From assembly GCF_009601505.1 (NCBI RefSeq), contig NZ_WITC01000002.1, positions 1 through 60,931 on the forward strand: a stretch of DNA of 60,931 bases. Direction: 5' to 3'. Below, piece after piece: positions 53,863-60,931 of this stretch (within the stretch, counting starts at the first letter, position 1; each line of letters begins with the position of its first letter). A model generated the notes under the pieces. The model was not told the origin of the DNA. It worked only from the letters and a program-made list of their open reading frames with translations, and did not search any database. The position numbers were made by a program, and so were the translations under genes. Source of the stretch: Sinorhizobium terangae. Lineage in GTDB: Bacteria; Pseudomonadota; Alphaproteobacteria; Rhizobiales; Rhizobiaceae.

Positions 53863-55004
53863 CCATCACCGCCAACTGGAGCTATCCGACCGCCGTCAAG
53901 TTCGGCGCCGGCCGAATCAAGGAGCTTGCCGACCATTGCAAGGCGCTCGGCATGAAAAAGCCGCTGCTCGTAACCGACCGTGGCCTTGCGCCGATGGCGA
54001 TCACGCAGAATGCGCTCGATATCCTCGAGGCTGGCGGCCTTGGCCGCGCCATCTTTGCGGACGTCGACCCGAATCCGAACGACAAGAACCTGGAAGCCGG
54101 CGTGAAGGCATTCAAGGACGGCGGCCATGACGGCGTCGTTGCCTTCGGCGGCGGTTCCGGCCTCGATCTCGGCAAATGCGTCGCCTTCATGGTCGGCCAG
54201 ACGCGGCCGGTCTGGGATTTCGAGGATATCGGCGACTGGTGGACGCGCGCGAGCGTGGAAGGGATTGCTCCGATCGTCGCTGTTCCGACGACGGCCGGCA
54301 CTGGTTCGGAAGTGGGGCGCGCCAGCGTCATCACCAATTCGGCGAGTCACGTGAAGAAGGTGATCTTCCACCCGAAGTTCCTGCCGGGAGTGACGATCTG
54401 CGATCCGGAGCTGACGGTCGGCATGCCCAAGGTCATCACGGCCGGTACCGGCATGGATGCCTTCGCCCACTGCCTGGAGGCCTATTCCTCGCCCTTCTAC
54501 CATCCGATGTCGGCGGGCATTGCGCTCGAAGGCATGCGGCTCGTCAAGGAATACCTGCCGCGCGCCTACAAGGACGGCACAGATATCGAAGCGCGCGCCA
54601 ACATGATGAGTGCCGCAGCGATGGGTGCGGTCGCGTTCCAGAAAGGACTCGGCGCGATCCATTCGCTCTCCCATCCGGTCGGCGCGATCTACAACACCCA
54701 TCACGGCATGACCAATGCCGTCGTAATGCCGCCGGTGCTGCGCTTCAACCGCCCGGCAATCGAGGACAAGATCGCCCGCGCTGCCGCCTATCTCGGCATC
54801 GCCGGCGGTTTCGACGGTTTCTACGACTACGTGCTGAAGCTGCGCGAAGAACTCGGCGTGCCGGACAAGCTTTCCGTGCTCGGCGTCGGCACCGACCGCA
54901 TCGATGAAATGGCGGAAATGGCGATCGTCGACCCGACTGCCGGCGGCAACCCGGTGGAACTGACCCTCGACGCGGCGAAAAAACTGTTCAGAGAAAGCAT
55001 CTGA
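53859..55004 (+). CDS. Iron-containing alcohol dehydrogenase
   Basis: A 381-residue group III alcohol dehydrogenase. The NAD-site block is FGGGSGLDLGK, with PTTAGTGSE downstream. The metal ligands lie in GMDAFAHCLEAY and YNTHHGMTNA. It shares an ATGA overlap with the aldehyde dehydrogenase gene, so the two act in sequence on the same carbon: alcohol to aldehyde to acid. An intrinsic terminator follows 25 bases after the stop. Confidence 0.92.
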
Positions 55005-55028
55005 GCCGGAATCGCGTTAATTTTTCCG

Positions 55029-55062
55029 AAGCCCGGAGAGCCTTAGTTTTCCGGGCTTTTCA
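55029..55062 (+). terminator. Rho-independent terminator after the alcohol dehydrogenase gene
   Basis: AAGCCCGGA (55029-55037) pairs with TCCGGGCTT (55050-55058) and is followed by further T. It closes the ligase-dehydrogenase operon. Confidence 0.85.
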
Positions 55063-55208
55063 TTTCCTTGCCTTCGGTTCTCAGATCCGCGGTTAATCTT
55101 TGCCTGCCAAAAATTTCCATTTCGTTAACCATGTTCTGAAAGGCTCTGTTAAGGGCGCCGTCGATGCTTCGAGCGGGGCTTTGAAACAATGACGGAATGA
55201 GGTGGAAG

Positions 55209-55928
55209 ATGGCGGTCATCACATTTGCCAACGCAAAAGGCGGCGCCGGCAAGACGACGGCGGCATTGATCCTGTCGACGGAACTGGCGAGACAGGGCAA
55301 CAGGGTGGTGGTGCTCGACGCGGATCCACAGCGCTGGATCACGCGCTGGTCGGAAGTTTCCGGCCGTGTCGCCAATCTCGAAGTGATTTCGCACATCACA
55401 CCAGCTTCGCTGCCCTGCCATATCCGCGAACTGAAGGACGAGGTCGATTTCATCGTCATCGATCTCGCCGGAGCCAAGGATGCAATCGTCGCACTGGCGC
55501 TCGGCCTTTCCGATCAGGTGCTGATCCCGGTCCAAGGGTGCGCGATGGACGCGCAGGGCGCCGTCCAGATCCTGGAACTGATCCGCCACATCGAACAAAA
55601 GGCGACGGTTCGCATCAAGCATTCAGTCGTGCTCACGCGCGTCAACTCGCTGGTGACCACACGTGCGCTCCAGACCATCAAGACGCTGCTTGCGTCGCGC
55701 GGCGTTGCGATGCTCGAAACGCCGATCGTCGAACGCGCCGCCTACCGCGAGATTTTCGAATGCGGCGGAACGCTGCAGACGATGGACGCCGGCCGCGTCA
55801 GCAATCTCGACAAAGCGCGCGAGAATGCGCTTGCGCTCGCTCAGGAGGTTCTGGCGCTGCTGCCCGTTCGCTATCAGCGGTCCTGGGCTGCGCGGGTGCC
55901 GTCCTGGGCGCAATTGCGCGCCGCGTAG
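55209..55928 (+). CDS. Orphan ParA/VirC1-like P-loop ATPase
   Basis: This 239-residue ATPase starts at MAVITFANAKGG. It has a deviant Walker A (KGGAGKTT), the DADPQRW motif and the Walker B region FIVIDLAGAKD. Most ParA proteins have a second catalytic aspartate in an LID-type motif; here the equivalent reads DLAG. There is no parB gene beside it, so it is not a standard partition pair. VirC1-like proteins and small chromosomal ParA relatives, which position other complexes in the cell, are the closest comparisons. Role unknown. Confidence 0.82.
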   Translation: MAVITFANAKGGAGKTTAALILSTELARQGNRVVVLDADPQRWITRWSEVSGRVANLEVISHITPASLPCHIRELKDEVDFIVIDLAGAKDAIVALALGLSDQVLIPVQGCAMDAQGAVQILELIRHIEQKATVRIKHSVVLTRVNSLVTTRALQTIKTLLASRGVAMLETPIVERAAYREIFECGGTLQTMDAGRVSNLDKARENALALAQEVLALLPVRYQRSWAARVPSWAQLRAA

Positions 55929-56085
55929 TCAGCGTTCCCGCCCTGCGCCGAATGGCTGGCAAGCGGAGGCTTCCTTAGATCCCGGCGCACGTGGACGAGG
56001 CGAGCTCGATCTTCGGCGCAATACGCACCGGCACCGCCGAGCAGGCGACCGGCCTCCAGGAGGTCATAGCAGAAATGGGTGCTCT

Positions 56086-57375
56086 TCAAAAACGCCGATC
56101 GACGAAGTGCTTTGCCTGCGCGCCGGCGTGATAAAACGCCGATTTTACGGTCCGCCACGGATCGGGCGTAATCGGCGTTTCTGAAAGCGGGATTGCCGAG
56201 TCGTCGCCCATCACGTGGCCGGCGAGCGCACGCCCGAAGACAGTTCCTGGCGCAATGCCGCGGCCATTGTAGCCGCTCACCGAAACGACGTTTGGCGCGA
56301 GCAGGTGCATGGCGGGCAGGTTGTTGGTCGTCATGCCGATGCTGCCGTCCCACCAGTACTCGAAGCGGAAATCGCCGATATAGGGGAAGAGCTTGCGCAA
56401 CGAGCGGGCTGCGAAGGCGCGATGCGTGCCCTCCGCGATGGCGTCGAGGCGGCCGATCGAACCGAAGATCAGCCGGTTCTGCTGGTCCATGCGAAAGGAG
56501 GTCATCACGAGCCCGGTGTCCCAGGTACCCTGACGCTCCGGCAGGATTCGTGCTGCGACCTTTTCGGGAAGCGGATTGGTGGCGAACTGGAAATAGGGGA
56601 GGATCGTCAATTCCTGCGTATGCGCCTTCCACGGCGCGTCGGGAACGAGCCCGCCATAGGCGTTGGTCGCCAGAATGACATGGCGGGCGATAATGGTACC
56701 CCGGCCGGCCTTCAGTTTCCACAGATCCCCCTGGCGTGTGGCGGCAACGAGCGGAGTATCGGTAAAGATGCTCGCGCCGGCCGCGAGCGCTGCACGGGCC
56801 AGTCCCCTCGCGTAGGCGAGCGGCTGGATCGTTCCGGCGCGGCGGTCGAGGAGGGCGCCGGCAAAGCCCTCGGCGCCGGAAACCACATGCGTCTTGTCGG
56901 CCGAGAGGACTTCGACGGGCGCGCCGCGCTTCTTCCACTGCGCCTCGCGATCCTTAATGTCCTTGAGTCCTTCGGCACCGACAGCCATGTGGAGCGTGCC
57001 GTTGCGCACGGCTTCGCACTGCATGTCGTGTTTCGCGACCAGATCGTAGACCAGCGACGGACCGTCGCCGAGTTCCTTCAACAAGCGGTTTCCTGCGTCA
57101 GCGCCGAGAGTTGCGACGAGATCGTCCGGCTTTACCCACATGCCGGCATTGACGAGACCGACGTTGCGCCCGGAGCCGCCGAAGCCGATCATCCGCGCTT
57201 CGACCACGGTTGCCTTCACGCCCTTTTCCGCAAGATGCAGCGCGGCGGAGAGACCGGTAAAGCCGCCGCCGATGATCGCTACGTCGGTGCTCAGGTCGCC
57301 GGTCAGCGGACCGGTTTCAGGCGCGGCCGGTGCCGTCGCATGCCAGAGGTTGGGGAGAGCACGCTCCGTTGCCAT
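56086..57375 (-). CDS. FAD-dependent oxidoreductase, PuuB/DadA type
   Basis: A 429-residue flavoenzyme. I prefer the start MATERALPNLW, spaced well from AAAGGA; an ATG three codons upstream is possible. The dinucleotide motif is VAIIGGGFTGLSAALHLAE and the C-terminal block is GYNGRGIAPGT. Its pattern is closest to gamma-glutamylputrescine oxidase (PuuB) and related amine or D-amino-acid oxidases. It could take part in oxidising a gamma-glutamyl amine made by the ligase at 50927-52291, though it lies in a separate transcription unit. Confidence 0.85.
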   Translation of the reverse strand: MATERALPNLWHATAPAAPETGPLTGDLSTDVAIIGGGFTGLSAALHLAEKGVKATVVEARMIGFGGSGRNVGLVNAGMWVKPDDLVATLGADAGNRLLKELGDGPSLVYDLVAKHDMQCEAVRNGTLHMAVGAEGLKDIKDREAQWKKRGAPVEVLSADKTHVVSGAEGFAGALLDRRAGTIQPLAYARGLARAALAAGASIFTDTPLVAATRQGDLWKLKAGRGTIIARHVILATNAYGGLVPDAPWKAHTQELTILPYFQFATNPLPEKVAARILPERQGTWDTGLVMTSFRMDQQNRLIFGSIGRLDAIAEGTHRAFAARSLRKLFPYIGDFRFEYWWDGSIGMTTNNLPAMHLLAPNVVSVSGYNGRGIAPGTVFGRALAGHVMGDDSAIPLSETPITPDPWRTVKSAFYHAGAQAKHFVDRRF

Positions 57376-57479
57376 TGCGGACATTCCTTTGTCTTCGAAG
57401 CGGGACAAGAAGGGCCGCAAACCCATCATATCCTGCACCGATTGATCGTGATGGAAAACTTTTCGCCAGTGATAGAACC

Positions 57480-57505
57480 ATTGTCACAAAGTTTTTCATG
57501 ACAAT
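57480..57505. promoter_or_regulatory. ATTGTCA/TGACAAT dyad upstream of the FAD oxidoreductase gene
   Basis: Perfect 7-base arms at 57480-57486 and 57499-57505 with a 12-base spacer. Two TCATGA motifs follow within 20 bases. The site lies about 105 bases upstream of the start and is a reasonable operator or promoter region. Confidence 0.45.
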
Positions 57506-57652
57506 GTTTCATGAGGTCATGAAGACGTGCAATGCCGGCTGGCCGCCGCAAAATGCGATCAGGAAATCGCCTGCTTGCGCACTCTTGGAGGGCCGCTTCC
57601 GGATGGGATCACGAGGGAGGAGAGCATGCCCTTCGCCGGGCAGGCTCCAGGA

Positions 57653-59050
57653 TCAATCGACGAACTCGACCGTCACGCCCTTGCTCACCATCTTGCCGAG
57701 TTCGGTCGCATCCCAGTTGGTGAGGCGAATGCAGCCGTGGCTTTGGGTCTTGCCGATTTTCGACGGGTCGGGGGTACCGTGAATGCCGTAAGTCGGCTTC
57801 GACAGTGCGATCCAGACCGTGCCGACTGGCCCGTTCGGTCCGGGCTGCAGGGTTAGAATCTTGTCGTTCGCGCCCTGCTGGAAGTTGATCCTCGGATTGT
57901 AGGTATAGCCCGGATCGAAGGCGATCCGCTCGACCGAAACGATGCCGGACGGGGAGGGCGTGTCCGACGAGCCGATCGTAGAAGGATAAGCGGCAATGAG
58001 CTTGTCGGCCTCATCGTAGGCGAGCACCTGCTTGCGACCCTTGTCGGCCACGATCCGCGCGACCTTGCCCGCCTTGTTCGGGCCTGGATTGATCACCTTG
58101 ATAATCGTACCCGGAATGGAAAAATCGACGCCGGGATTGAGTTCGCGCAGGTAGTTCTCGTCCATGTGGAACTTCTCGCCGAGCATCTCGACTGTGGACG
58201 TGAAGGAGAGATGCGGAAGCATCGCCTTGTGGGCATAGTCTTCCGGGATCGCCGCGACATAAGGCCCGGCCGCGTCGGTAGCGGTGATCGTGTAGGTGGT
58301 GATCGGCAGGCCGCCGTTGAAACGCAGCCGTTCGAGAATGTCCTCGGTGTTGTTCGGATCAAGCGTCTCGCCGGTCGCCTGCTGCCAGGCTTCGATGGCC
58401 TTGGTGACGTTCGAGCCCATCTTGCCGTCGATCACGCCCGGCGAGAAGCCCTCGCGGTCGAGAAACACCTGCAGCGCGGTGATTTCCGCACGCGATTTGC
58501 CCTTCACCGAGATCGCCGGCGGCATCGGCTGTCTAAGCGGCTCGTCATATCGCGGATCGTAGGCCGCCTGCTCGCTGCCGTCCATGAGGCCGGGCAGGTT
58601 GTCTCGCAACTCCTCGCGCTCGACAGGGGCCGGTTCGCGGTAGTCCGGGACCGTGCCCGTAAACTCACCGGGCTCGGAATAGCCGTAGCCGCGGTCTTGG
58701 TAGCCATCGTCGCGGTAGCCATAGCCGTCGTTCGAATAGACATCGACGTCGCTTTGCCGGCGGCGGGCCCTGCCGTAGCCGTCCGACGGCATCACTGTCG
58801 CGACGATATTGCCCCAGGGATCGACGAGGACGGTGCGGCCGCGGTGGTCGCGCATGGCGCGCACCTCGTCCCGTCCCGGCATGTAGTCGAGAATTTCGCC
58901 GTTCGGGGTAACCAGGATGACATCGCCACCGCCGCGGGAATAGCCTTCCTGCGCGGAGGCAGGTGCAAGCTCCACGATCAAGAGGCCGGCTGCGGCGAGA
59001 AGCGAGAGACCGGTGCGGGTCGCAGTCGTCACGATAGAACCTGTTTTCAT
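57653..59050 (-). CDS. L,D-transpeptidase (YkuD family) with peptidoglycan-binding domain
   Basis: A 465-residue exported protein with a signal peptide ending APASAQ. A Tyr/Gly/Asp-rich low-complexity stretch (about residues 105-130) follows. A peptidoglycan-binding helical domain lies at about 185-245. The YkuD catalytic domain ends the protein, with TYGIHGTPDPSKIG and the cysteine motif SHGCIRLTN. It forms 3-3 cross-links or attaches proteins to peptidoglycan in the periplasm. Many paralogues are normal in Rhizobiales, where L,D-cross-links dominate at the growing pole. Confidence 0.9.
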   Translation of the reverse strand: MKTGSIVTTATRTGLSLLAAAGLLIVELAPASAQEGYSRGGGDVILVTPNGEILDYMPGRDEVRAMRDHRGRTVLVDPWGNIVATVMPSDGYGRARRRQSDVDVYSNDGYGYRDDGYQDRGYGYSEPGEFTGTVPDYREPAPVEREELRDNLPGLMDGSEQAAYDPRYDEPLRQPMPPAISVKGKSRAEITALQVFLDREGFSPGVIDGKMGSNVTKAIEAWQQATGETLDPNNTEDILERLRFNGGLPITTYTITATDAAGPYVAAIPEDYAHKAMLPHLSFTSTVEMLGEKFHMDENYLRELNPGVDFSIPGTIIKVINPGPNKAGKVARIVADKGRKQVLAYDEADKLIAAYPSTIGSSDTPSPSGIVSVERIAFDPGYTYNPRINFQQGANDKILTLQPGPNGPVGTVWIALSKPTYGIHGTPDPSKIGKTQSHGCIRLTNWDATELGKMVSKGVTVEFVD

Positions 59051-59368
59051 GATGATTGATCCGGGCGGTACATGCCGATTTGGACGTTAATGTGAAAAAA
59101 GTGAATCCATCGTGAACGGTTGGTTAAAATTCATCCTGACCGATCCGTTAAACCCTAGTAGATCGGTCTGGCGTCGGTTTCAACAGGGGAGAATGAGGCG
59201 GACAAGGCGCCTGAGATGTTCCTTGCCGTTGTTCCTCCTCCGTCTCTGTCGGTAACGCCCTCGAAGCCCGATTGTTCAGCCGGAAATTATCATGCTCGGA
59301 GCGTTTTGCTTTGCCTTATCATGCATTTGCACGTGCGCGTGATTCGCATGCGCCAGCCGGAGCAATCT
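59051..59368. other. Divergent intergenic region with one dyad; no gene seen
   Basis: About 320 bases between the divergent L,D-transpeptidase and epimerase-like genes. GACCGATC (59138-59145) and GATCGGTC (59161-59168) form a perfect 8-base dyad. Several TTAA(A/C)C stretches lie near the transpeptidase start. The frame of the epimerase-like gene is open here but lacks family similarity and a good ribosome-binding site. Confidence 0.5.
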
Positions 59369-60211
59369 ATGGAAACGACCTTGTGCAGCACGCGTGACGG
59401 CGTCTCTGGCCACCTCCTGTTCGACCGCTCGTCGGCGCTCGACATCGCTGCCTTCGTGTTCGATGGCACCGACCTTTCTCCGGGTCTGGCCATTCCGTCC
59501 GATGGCGACCACAGGATCGATCATGCGCTCGCCGGCTTTCTCTTTACCTGCGGTCCCGATCACATCCGCCATCCCGAGGCCGTCGAAGGCCGCGACGACG
59601 GAAGGCGCTATCCTCTGCACGGTTCGCTTGCAGGCACACCCGTCATCCGGGCGGAGATGTCCGCCGATGGCACTCGCTGCCAGGCTCTGACCGAGGTGGA
59701 TCTCGCCTCTGGCGGCAAGGCCGCCGTCGAACGTCGGTGGTCTGTGGCCGAAAACGGGCAAGGCGTGGTGCTTGAGGACCGCGTAACAAACGTCGGCGAC
59801 TCGGCCTTCGCGCCGATGATGATGTATCACATGAATATCGGTGGCCGGCTGCTCGGCCGCGAAACGCGTATTGTCACCCCGTCACTCGAAAGCGGATTGA
59901 TCGGCTGGCAGTTCGGCGAGGGCGAGAGCGCCCATTTCTGTATTCCGGCGCATCACGAGGACGGCTGGTCGGAGGTTTCGTTGACGCCGTTGCCGGGGCT
60001 TGGCGGGCGGCGGCTTGCCGTTCGGTTCCGCGTGGACACGTTGCCGTTTTTGCAGATGTGGCGCTGCCAGCGCGGCGGTGCCAATGTCATCAGCATCGAA
60101 CCGGCGTCGCATCGCCTTGCAAAGCGGGTGGAACTGGCCACATCGGGCGAACTCGGCGTCATCGAGCCCGGCCAGTCGCGCAGTTATGCGCTCGCCTTCA
60201 CGGTGACCTGA
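59369..60211 (+). CDS. Aldose 1-epimerase-like protein (DUF4432 type)
   Basis: A 280-residue protein starting at METTLCSTRDGV, eight bases after GGAG. The pattern GLAIPSDGDHR, YPLHGSLAGTP and MMMYHMNIGGRLL fits the galactose-mutarotase-like DUF4432 group. A histidine in PLHG and a glutamate near the C-terminus (SIEPAS) are in the expected active-site places. The family probably interconverts anomers of an unusual sugar. No sugar genes are adjacent. Confidence 0.8.
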   Translation: METTLCSTRDGVSGHLLFDRSSALDIAAFVFDGTDLSPGLAIPSDGDHRIDHALAGFLFTCGPDHIRHPEAVEGRDDGRRYPLHGSLAGTPVIRAEMSADGTRCQALTEVDLASGGKAAVERRWSVAENGQGVVLEDRVTNVGDSAFAPMMMYHMNIGGRLLGRETRIVTPSLESGLIGWQFGEGESAHFCIPAHHEDGWSEVSLTPLPGLGGRRLAVRFRVDTLPFLQMWRCQRGGANVISIEPASHRLAKRVELATSGELGVIEPGQSRSYALAFTVT

Positions 60212-60331
60212 TCGGCCGCAATAGCTAGTGCGGGCTGCAGGAGGAAACACCTTCCTCACTCCGCTCTTGCGATTGACGCCGCCTGACGCCGGGCCTAAAT
60301 CAGGGCAACACCGTTCAGAGGAAGCATCATC

Positions 60332-60670
60332 ATGGACATTCGCCAGATCAACGATGAATACTCGGTCTCCGGCCAGATCACGGTCGAGGACCTCGACGAG
60401 ATCAAGGCGCTCGGGTTCAAGTCCATCGTCTGCCACCGCCCGGATTTTGAGACCCCCGATCAGCCGACCTTCGATGCGATCGCCGCGCGCGCCGCCGAGC
60501 TGGGTCTGGAGATCACGCACATTCCCGTCGGTCCGATGGGCGTGACCGCCGACGCGGTGACCCGCATGGTCGATGCGCTCGACGAGTTCCAGCGCCCGAT
60601 GCTCGGCTATTGCCGTTCCGGCGCTCGCTCTACCGCAGTCTATCAGCAAACGCTGCATATCCGCAGCTGA
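60332..60670 (+). CDS. DUF442/TIGR01244-family phosphatase-like protein
   Basis: A 112-residue protein with the Cys-x5-Arg phosphatase loop as CRSGARS (cysteine near residue 91) and the family start MDIRQINDEYSVSGQI. This DUF442 domain also forms the N-terminal part of Blh sulfur dioxygenase/rhodanese-type proteins that deal with sulfide in rhizobia. The stand-alone form here may be a phosphatase or a sulfur-transfer protein. GAGGAAG precedes the start. Confidence 0.85.
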   Translation: MDIRQINDEYSVSGQITVEDLDEIKALGFKSIVCHRPDFETPDQPTFDAIAARAAELGLEITHIPVGPMGVTADAVTRMVDALDEFQRPMLGYCRSGARSTAVYQQTLHIRS

Positions 60671-60706
60671 CAAGGTTTGCCGCCTGCCGAGCGAACCGCT
60701 GCGATA

Positions 60707-60931
60707 CCCCTCTCTGCCCTGCCGGGCATCTCCCCCACAAGGGGGGAGATCGGCGCGATGCGGGCTCCCTGCCTCATTTGTCCGCCCGCGTTGGTTTCAT
60801 TGCGGAAAATGCCGCACCTGCCTCTTCAACTGATCAATTCGTGCGCAGTGCGACGTTTGCGAACTGCGAAAGCGTTGAAGCATGCCAATCTCCCCCCTTG
60901 TGGGGGAGATGCCCGGCAGGGCAGAGGGGGG
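60707..60931. repeat. Pair of 44-bp inverted RIME-like arms, reaching the window edge
   Basis: The arm 60707-60750 and the inverted arm 60888-60931 match at 43 of 44 positions by eye. Each contains CTGCCCTGCCGGGCA and CTCCCCCacaaGGGGGGAG. The element may continue past the window. The 137 bases between the arms show no coding frame I trust. Confidence 0.7.

Noticed and set aside
55209..55928. Plasmid partition (parAB) locus or replicon origin
   Set aside because: No parB, repABC gene or iteron cluster is present nearby, and the surroundings are ordinary chromosomal genes.
60707..60931. CRISPR array or transposon ends
   Set aside because: Only two inverted arms, no regularly spaced units, no transposase and no target-site duplication visible. 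It matches the RIME-like repeats elsewhere in the window.

Overview
The window is GC-rich (about 60% or more by eye), densely coded chromosome-like DNA. It most resembles Sinorhizobium/Ensifer or a close relative in the Rhizobiales. Supporting signs are many catabolic ABC importers, families of G/C-rich palindromic intergenic repeats of the rhizobial RIME type, a carnitine dehydrogenase fused to a thioesterase, a ribH2-type lumazine synthase behind an FMN riboswitch, and a TGA-N9-TCA (RirA-type) iron operator. I see no rRNA, tRNA, insertion sequence, prophage or CRISPR array.

Layout, left to right. (1) 74-3826: a polyamine-type solute-binding protein, a LysR regulator, an HSL-type esterase and an ACT-domain gene broken by a one-base frameshift. 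(2) 4037-13928: a CocE/NonD-type serine hydrolase, a dipeptide-type ABC importer (SBP, two permeases, fused double ATPase), a second, closely similar SBP, and an XRE regulator with three ACGCT repeats 10 bp apart in its promoter. (3) 14258-22428: a gamma-butyrobetaine/L-carnitine to glycine-betaine module (CoA ligase, acyl-CoA dehydrogenase, CaiD, carnitine dehydrogenase-thioesterase, BKACE, GlxA/CdhR-type regulator). (4) 22513-31325: a divergently regulated five-enzyme set: a HAL-family lyase lacking the MIO triad, a hydantoinase-like amidohydrolase, an N-carbamoyl-amino-acid hydrolase, a DUF917 protein and a urocanate-hydratase homologue. I read it as an ergothioneine or S-methyl-ergothioneine catabolic island, not a histidine (hut) operon. 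(5) 31344-37292: a spermidine/putrescine-type importer operon ending in an SDR dehydrogenase, with a divergent LuxR regulator. (6) 37501-43160: LtrA-like membrane protein, TonB siderophore receptor with iron box, AraC regulator, FMN-riboswitch-controlled ribH. (7) 43253-55004: an ABC importer, RpiR regulator, N-formylglutamate amidohydrolase-like enzyme, amino-acid permease, glutamine-synthetase-like ligase, aldehyde dehydrogenase and Fe-type alcohol dehydrogenase. Together these suggest catabolism of an amino alcohol or amine by gamma-glutamylation. (8) 55209-60670: orphan ParA/VirC1-like ATPase, PuuB-like FAD oxidoreductase, L,D-transpeptidase, aldose-epimerase-like protein and a DUF442 phosphatase-like protein.

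The common theme is uptake and breakdown of small cationic nitrogen compounds: carnitine and betaine, ergothioneine-like trimethylammonium betaines, polyamines and amino alcohols. Each module has its own local regulator. Starts were chosen by ribosome-binding sites and family alignment from memory. No database search was run, so substrate assignments are inferences.
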